Below, one piece after another: positions 60,521-64,000 of a stretch of DNA of 64,000 nt. Position 1 is the first letter of the stretch, and every line of letters starts with the position of its first letter. This DNA comes from AC-32 sp963821495 (lineage in GTDB: Bacteria; Actinomycetota; Thermoleophilia; Gaiellales; Gaiellaceae), in contig CAWGEA010000003.1 of NCBI GenBank assembly GCA_963821495.1, positions 1,240,001 through 1,304,000 on the forward strand. Reading direction: 5' to 3'. Made by a program: the position numbers and the translations under genes. The notes under the pieces are model-generated. The model did not search any database. It had not been told where the DNA came from and saw only the letters and a list, made by a program, of their open reading frames with translations.

Positions 60521-61417
60521 CTAGAGCGCCAGGGCGAGCTGCTCCGGCTCGGGCGCGGGCACAAGACGGTTGCGCCGCCGGTCGCGGATGCCATGCTTGC
60601 GCGCGAGCTCGGCGACAAGGGCCCGCACCGGCCTCGTCTCGTCGGCTTTCAGGTAGGCGCGACGAGCGTAGAGCCGCTCGTACTGGGGCAGCTGCTCGGG
60701 GAAGTCCTGCGCCAGCGCCTCGAGGAAGTGCTCGCGCGTCCCCGGCCGCAGGTTGAGGAGGCTCGCCCACACGCCGCAGGCACCGGCCTCGCGCGCCTCG
60801 AGCACGACCTGCTCCAGCAGCTCGGGCCGGTCGGTGATGCCCGGGAGGATCGGCGCCAGCCCGACGCTCGCCCGGATCCCCGCCTCGACGAGCATCCTCA
60901 GCGCCCGCAGCCGCTGGCGCGGGTGCGCGGTGCTCGGCTCGGTGCGGCGCCAGATCTCGTCGTCCAGCGTCGGCACCGAGAACGTCACCGAGACGTCCGC
61001 CCGCCGGGCCGCCCCGGCCAGCACGTCGACGTCGCGGACGATCAGCGGCCCGCGCGTGATGATGCTGAACGGGTTCGAGGCGTCCCGCAGCGCCTCGAGG
61101 CAGCCGCGTGTCAGCCGGTACCGCCCCTCGGCCGGCTGGTACGGGTCGGTCGCCGCGCCGATCGCAACGGCCTCCGGTTCCCAGCTCGCCCGCGCGAGCT
61201 CTCGCCGCAGCACCTCCGCGATGTTCGTCTTGACCCGGATCGAGCGGCCGTAGCGGTGGTCGGAGGGACGGTCGGCGCGCAGCTCGAAGGCGCGTACGTA
61301 GCAGAAGGTGCAGCGGTGGACGCAGCCCATGTACGGGTTCAGCGACCACCTGAACCCCATCCCCTTGACACGGTTGAGCGCGACCTTGCATGGCTCCTCG
61401 CGGTACTCGACCCGCAT
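60521..61417 (-). CDS. SplB/Rv2578c-like radical SAM protein
   Basis: A 298-residue radical SAM enzyme. The cluster motif is MGCVHRCTFCYVR (CxxxCxxC). KTNIAEVLRRELA and GAATDPYQPAEGRYRLTR are typical of the COG1533 (SplB, spore photoproduct lyase-related) group and especially of the actinobacterial Rv2578c type. Its activity is unproved; the relation to a DNA repair lyase and the LexA-like box directly upstream suggest a damage-response role. ATG 61417 is chosen because a -10 hexamer ends six bases before it. In-frame sequence upstream crosses the promoter and opposes the neighbour. Confidence 0.88.
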   Translation of the reverse strand: MRVEYREEPCKVALNRVKGMGFRWSLNPYMGCVHRCTFCYVRAFELRADRPSDHRYGRSIRVKTNIAEVLRRELARASWEPEAVAIGAATDPYQPAEGRYRLTRGCLEALRDASNPFSIITRGPLIVRDVDVLAGAARRADVSVTFSVPTLDDEIWRRTEPSTAHPRQRLRALRMLVEAGIRASVGLAPILPGITDRPELLEQVVLEAREAGACGVWASLLNLRPGTREHFLEALAQDFPEQLPQYERLYARRAYLKADETRPVRALVAELARKHGIRDRRRNRLVPAPEPEQLALAL

Positions 61418-61423
61418 CGCGGC

Positions 61424-61429
61424 AGTATA
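61424..61429 (-). promoter_or_regulatory. -10 element (TATACT), leaderless promoter of the radical SAM gene
   Basis: TATACT on the minus strand matches 5 of 6 consensus bases and ends six bases before the ATG at 61417. Transcription would start at or within a base of the initiator codon, so a leaderless mRNA is expected. It directly abuts the LexA-like palindrome. Confidence 0.6.
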
Positions 61430-61442
61430 GAACGTACGTTCG
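61429..61442 (-). promoter_or_regulatory. LexA/SOS box-like operator
   Basis: The minus strand reads CGAACGTACGTTCT, matching 13 of 14 positions of the Gram-positive SOS box CGAACRNRYGTTYC. The core GAACGTACGTTC is a perfect 12 bp palindrome. It overlaps the spacer region next to the -10 of the radical SAM gene and lies 27 bp before the divergent metallo-hydrolase, so LexA could repress both. Confidence 0.65.
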
Positions 61443-61468
61443 TGTAGGCGGCGAGTTGGATACTCGTC

Positions 61469-62398
61469 ATGGACGAGCTCCCCGGCGGGATCCGGCGTCT
61501 CACGTTTCCCTTGCCGCTCGGCATCCGGCACGTGCACTGCTACCTGCTCCCCGGCGAGGACGGCTGGACGCTGGTCGACACCGGCCTCGGACTTCCCGAC
61601 GCGGCCGGGCGCTGGGAGCCGGTCCTGCGGGAGGTCGACGTCGTGCGGATCGTCGTCACGCACTTTCACCCAGACCATGCGGGCGGCGGAGAGGACGCAC
61701 AGCGTCTTACCGGCGCGCGGGTCTTCCAGGGTGCGGACGACTACGCGCAGTGCCTCCGCGTCTGGGGGCGTCCCGACTGGTCTGAGCGGCTGGCCGACTA
61801 CCTGCGCGGCCACGGCTTGCCGCAGGAGGCTGCGGACGAGCTGCGGCCCGAGTCGACGACGTTCGCGCCCTTCATTCGCTTCGCACGCGACCCGGAGCTG
61901 CTGCGAGAGGGCGACGAGGTCGACGGCTGGCGAGTGCTCGAGCTTCCCGGCCACGCCGACGGCCACATCTGCCTCGAGCGCGGCGGCGTGCTGGTCGCCG
62001 GCGACCACCTGCTCGGCGCGATCACGCCGACCGTCGGCCTCTACCCCGAGTCGCGGCCCGACCCGCTCGCCGACTACCAGGCCTCGCTCGAGCGCACGAT
62101 CGAGCTCGCGCCGCGGCTCGCGCTCCCCGGGCACGGCGACCCCGTGGCCGACCCGGCCGGGCGCGCCGGGGAGATCCTCGAGCACCACAAGCGCCGCCTC
62201 GACGAGACCGCCGCCGCGCTGGCGGCCGGGCCCCGCAGCGCCTACGAGGTCTCGGTCGAGCTCTTCGGCACGAGCCTCGATGCGAGTGGCCGCCGCTTCG
62301 CCCTCGCGGAGACGCTCGCGCACCTGGAACGGCTTGTCCAGGAGGATCGGGCCGCGCGCGCCGGTGACGACAGAGACGTCTCCTATACTGCGGCGTAG
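61469..62398 (+). CDS. Metallo-beta-lactamase-fold hydrolase
   Basis: A 309-residue MBL-fold enzyme. THFHPDHAGG is the zinc motif HxHxDH, ELPGHADGHI and GDHLLGAITP supply later His/Asp ligands, and LPGHGDPVAD the last. The C-terminal helical extension (about 230-300) is like LACTB2/RNase-like relatives in bacteria. The substrate is unknown. A GATACT stretch four bases before the ATG might serve as its own -10. Divergent from the radical SAM gene with a shared LexA-like site. Confidence 0.88.
   Translation: MDELPGGIRRLTFPLPLGIRHVHCYLLPGEDGWTLVDTGLGLPDAAGRWEPVLREVDVVRIVVTHFHPDHAGGGEDAQRLTGARVFQGADDYAQCLRVWGRPDWSERLADYLRGHGLPQEAADELRPESTTFAPFIRFARDPELLREGDEVDGWRVLELPGHADGHICLERGGVLVAGDHLLGAITPTVGLYPESRPDPLADYQASLERTIELAPRLALPGHGDPVADPAGRAGEILEHHKRRLDETAAALAAGPRSAYEVSVELFGTSLDASGRRFALAETLAHLERLVQEDRAARAGDDRDVSYTAA
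62384..62389 (+). promoter_or_regulatory. Candidate -10 element (TATACT) for the CNNM/CorC gene
   Basis: TATACT lies within the last codons of the metallo-hydrolase gene and would start a transcript near 62396, leaving a leader of about 55 bases before the GTG at 62452. No good -35 is present. The leader reads through GACGTCCGCC and a GCGAAGAC that could act as ribosome binding site. Confidence 0.45.
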
Positions 62399-62451
62399 AT
62401 CCGGTTGGACGACGAAGTCATTCCTAGACGTCCGCCCGACGGGGCGAAGAC

Positions 62452-63756
62452 GTGACCCTCTTCCTCGAACTGCTCGCCGTCGCGGTGATCATCCTGCTGA
62501 ACGGCTTCTTCGTCGCGGCCGAGTACTCGCTCGTGACCGCGCGCAAGACGCGCATCCAGGAGCTCGTGCAGCGGGGCAACCGGAGGGCGCGCGCCGTGCT
62601 CCAGATCGTTGCAAACCCGCCGCGCTTCATCGCTGCGATGCAGCTCGGCGTGACCGCCACCAGCCTGGCGATCGGCGCGATCGGCGAGCAGGCGCTCGCG
62701 CAGGTGTTCGACCCGATCTTCGCGTCGGTGATCGCGTTCGCGCTCGCCTTCCTGATCATCACCTTCCTGCACGTCGTGATCGGCGAGCTCGTGCCGAAGG
62801 GGGTCGCGCTTGGGCACGCGGAGACGACCGCGCTCGCGGTCTCGGCTCCCGTGCGCGGGTTCTTCGTCGTGATGAAGCCGCTGATCTGGGTGCTGCAGCG
62901 CTCGAGCGACGTGATCCTGCGCTCGCTCGGCCTCACGCCGCCCGGCGGCGAGATGGAGGTCTATTCCGAGGCTGAGCTGAAGATGCTGCTCTCGCGCTCG
63001 ACCGAGGAGGGCGAGCTCGAGCAGCAGGAGCAGGAGATGCTCTACAAGGTCTTCGACTTCGCCGACAAGGAGGTCTCGGCGGTGATGGTGCCGCGGCCCG
63101 AGGTCGTGGCGCTCTCGATCGACCTCCCGCCCGAGGAGGCGCTGGCGGCGGTGATCGAGTCGCCGTACACGCGCTACCCGGTCTACCGCGACTCGCTCGA
63201 TCACGTCGTCGGCGTCCTGCACGTACGGGATCTCTTCTCGGCCCTCAACGACCGCGGGCTGAACGCGGTGAAGCTCGACCAGATCCTGCGACCGGCGCAC
63301 ATCGTCCCGGAGACGAAGGATCTTGCCGCGCTGCTCGCCGAGTTCCGCCGCACCAACCAGCACATGGCGATCGTGGTGGACGAGTACGGCGAGCTCGAGG
63401 GCATCGTCACCCTCGAGGACCTGCTCGAGGAGATCGTCGGCGAGATCGAGGACGAGTTCGACCTCCCCGACGAGTCGGTCGAGCGGCTCGAGGACGGCCG
63501 CATGCGCGTCCACGGAACCTTTCCGATCGACGACTTCAACGAGCAGTTCCAGCGCTCGCTCCCGATCGAGGACTACCACACGATCGGCGGCTTCGTCTTC
63601 GGGATGCTGGGGCGCGCGCCCGAGCCGGGCGACGAGGTCGCACACGACGGCTGCCGCTTCAAGGTGCTCGAGGTCGAGGGCTCGCGCATCGAGCGGCTCG
63701 AGATCGAGCTCACGCCCGAACCTCCCACCGAGCACCGGCTGGAAGAAGCCTCGTAG
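62452..63756 (+). CDS. CNNM/CorC-family (TlyC-type) membrane protein
   Basis: A 434-residue transporter-like protein. Residues about 1-190 form the CNNM (DUF21) membrane domain, beginning LLAVAVIILLNGFFVAAEYSLVTARKTR. Two CBS domains follow (about 205-325), with VMVPRPEVVAL and AIVVDEYGELEGIVTLEDLLEEIVGEI. A CorC-associated domain closes the protein (about 345-425). The family exports or senses Mg2+ or Co2+. GTG start; the distance to the metallo-hydrolase gene is about 53 bp. Confidence 0.92.
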   Translation: MTLFLELLAVAVIILLNGFFVAAEYSLVTARKTRIQELVQRGNRRARAVLQIVANPPRFIAAMQLGVTATSLAIGAIGEQALAQVFDPIFASVIAFALAFLIITFLHVVIGELVPKGVALGHAETTALAVSAPVRGFFVVMKPLIWVLQRSSDVILRSLGLTPPGGEMEVYSEAELKMLLSRSTEEGELEQQEQEMLYKVFDFADKEVSAVMVPRPEVVALSIDLPPEEALAAVIESPYTRYPVYRDSLDHVVGVLHVRDLFSALNDRGLNAVKLDQILRPAHIVPETKDLAALLAEFRRTNQHMAIVVDEYGELEGIVTLEDLLEEIVGEIEDEFDLPDESVERLEDGRMRVHGTFPIDDFNEQFQRSLPIEDYHTIGGFVFGMLGRAPEPGDEVAHDGCRFKVLEVEGSRIERLEIELTPEPPTEHRLEEAS

Positions 63757-63799
63757 GTACGCTGACCTCGAAAGGGGTCAGCAACCTGTGAGGAGTCAG

Positions 63800-64000
63800 A
63801 TGAAGCGCATCGTTTTCCTGGTCGTGGCGCTCGCCGCGGCCGTCACGATGTTCGCCGTGGTCGCCTACGCCGGCTCGAGCCGCGCGACTGCCACGCCCGT
63901 CAAGGTCACGGCGAAAGAGTTCAAGTTCAGCCTCTCGCGCCACAGCGCGCCGCACGGCAAGGTCACCTTCAAGGTGACGAACAAGGGCAAGCTCAAGCAC
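63800..64000 (+). CDS. Cupredoxin-like secreted protein, partial at the right edge
   Basis: The first 67 residues are present. MKRIVFLVVALAAAVTMFAVVAYAGSS is a signal peptide, then VKVTAKEFKFSLSRHSAPHGKVTFKVTNKGKLKH, which matches the first strands of cupredoxin-type domains (the 'EFKF' and 'GKVTF' strands and the trailing KH that often carries the first copper His). The ribosome binding site GAGGAG is at 63789. The copper-binding loop and C-terminus lie outside the window. Confidence 0.8.
   Translation, partial: MKRIVFLVVALAAAVTMFAVVAYAGSSRATATPVKVTAKEFKFSLSRHSAPHGKVTFKVTNKGKLKH

Overview
The window is a dense, very GC-rich chromosomal segment with GTG and TTG starts, many 1-4 bp gene overlaps and no plasmid or phage backbone. 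The dnaK-grpE-dnaJ-hspR-clpB order, an HspR-type MerR repressor, an F420/PPOX-type protein, FtsB next to a DUF501 gene, and an Rv2578c-like radical SAM protein point to Actinomycetota. The mixture, and the many small membrane proteins between housekeeping genes, would suit a deep branch such as Thermoleophilia (Gaiellales/Solirubrobacterales). That placement is inference. The window looks like part of a draft or metagenome-derived genome, because frame damage is concentrated at the left end.

Layout. 1-348 is the 5' part of moaA. 397-1278 is a DMT/EamA transporter gene broken by many small indels, and the same damage reaches codon 14-15 of dnaK. 1349-7633 is the heat-shock operon dnaK-grpE-dnaJ-hspR-clpB. 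7633-13878 holds a membrane protein, a GYD protein, a pseudouridine salvage pair (kinase plus PsuG), FmdB, a flavin amine oxidase and an LCP cell-wall ligase. 13953-23489 is a long housekeeping run: ROK kinase, rsmI, M23 peptidase, metG, tatD, rsmA, ispE, tRNA-Gln, glmU, prs. 23574-30794 is an accessory block: flavin reductase-like protein, M20 peptidase, class III aminotransferase, a cyclase/ATPase regulator, and a small peptide with a heme-oxygenase-like diiron enzyme. 30823-42588 returns to housekeeping: rplY, pth, mfd, a parvulin lipoprotein, mazG, eno, pyk, ftsB, DUF501.

42635-57570 carries signalling and envelope genes: an HTH-receiver protein, PAP2, a GAF/SpoIIE phosphatase, GDPD, an L,D-transpeptidase, a cytochrome c maturation trio (TlpA-like, CcmH, CcdA), and a two-component pair. 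It also contains the most striking object in the window, a 7Fe ferredoxin gene interrupted by a 312-residue intein exactly at a cluster-ligand cysteine. 57623-60517 encodes a secreted beta-propeller protein whose terminal domains are a 453 bp direct repeat differing at two bases. 60521-64000 has an SplB/Rv2578c-like radical SAM gene and a metallo-hydrolase diverging from a near-consensus LexA box, then a CNNM/CorC transporter and a partial cupredoxin.

A general regulatory theme is visible. Several genes have a TAnnnT-type -10 hexamer only 6-10 nt before the start codon, so leaderless or nearly leaderless transcription is probably common here.
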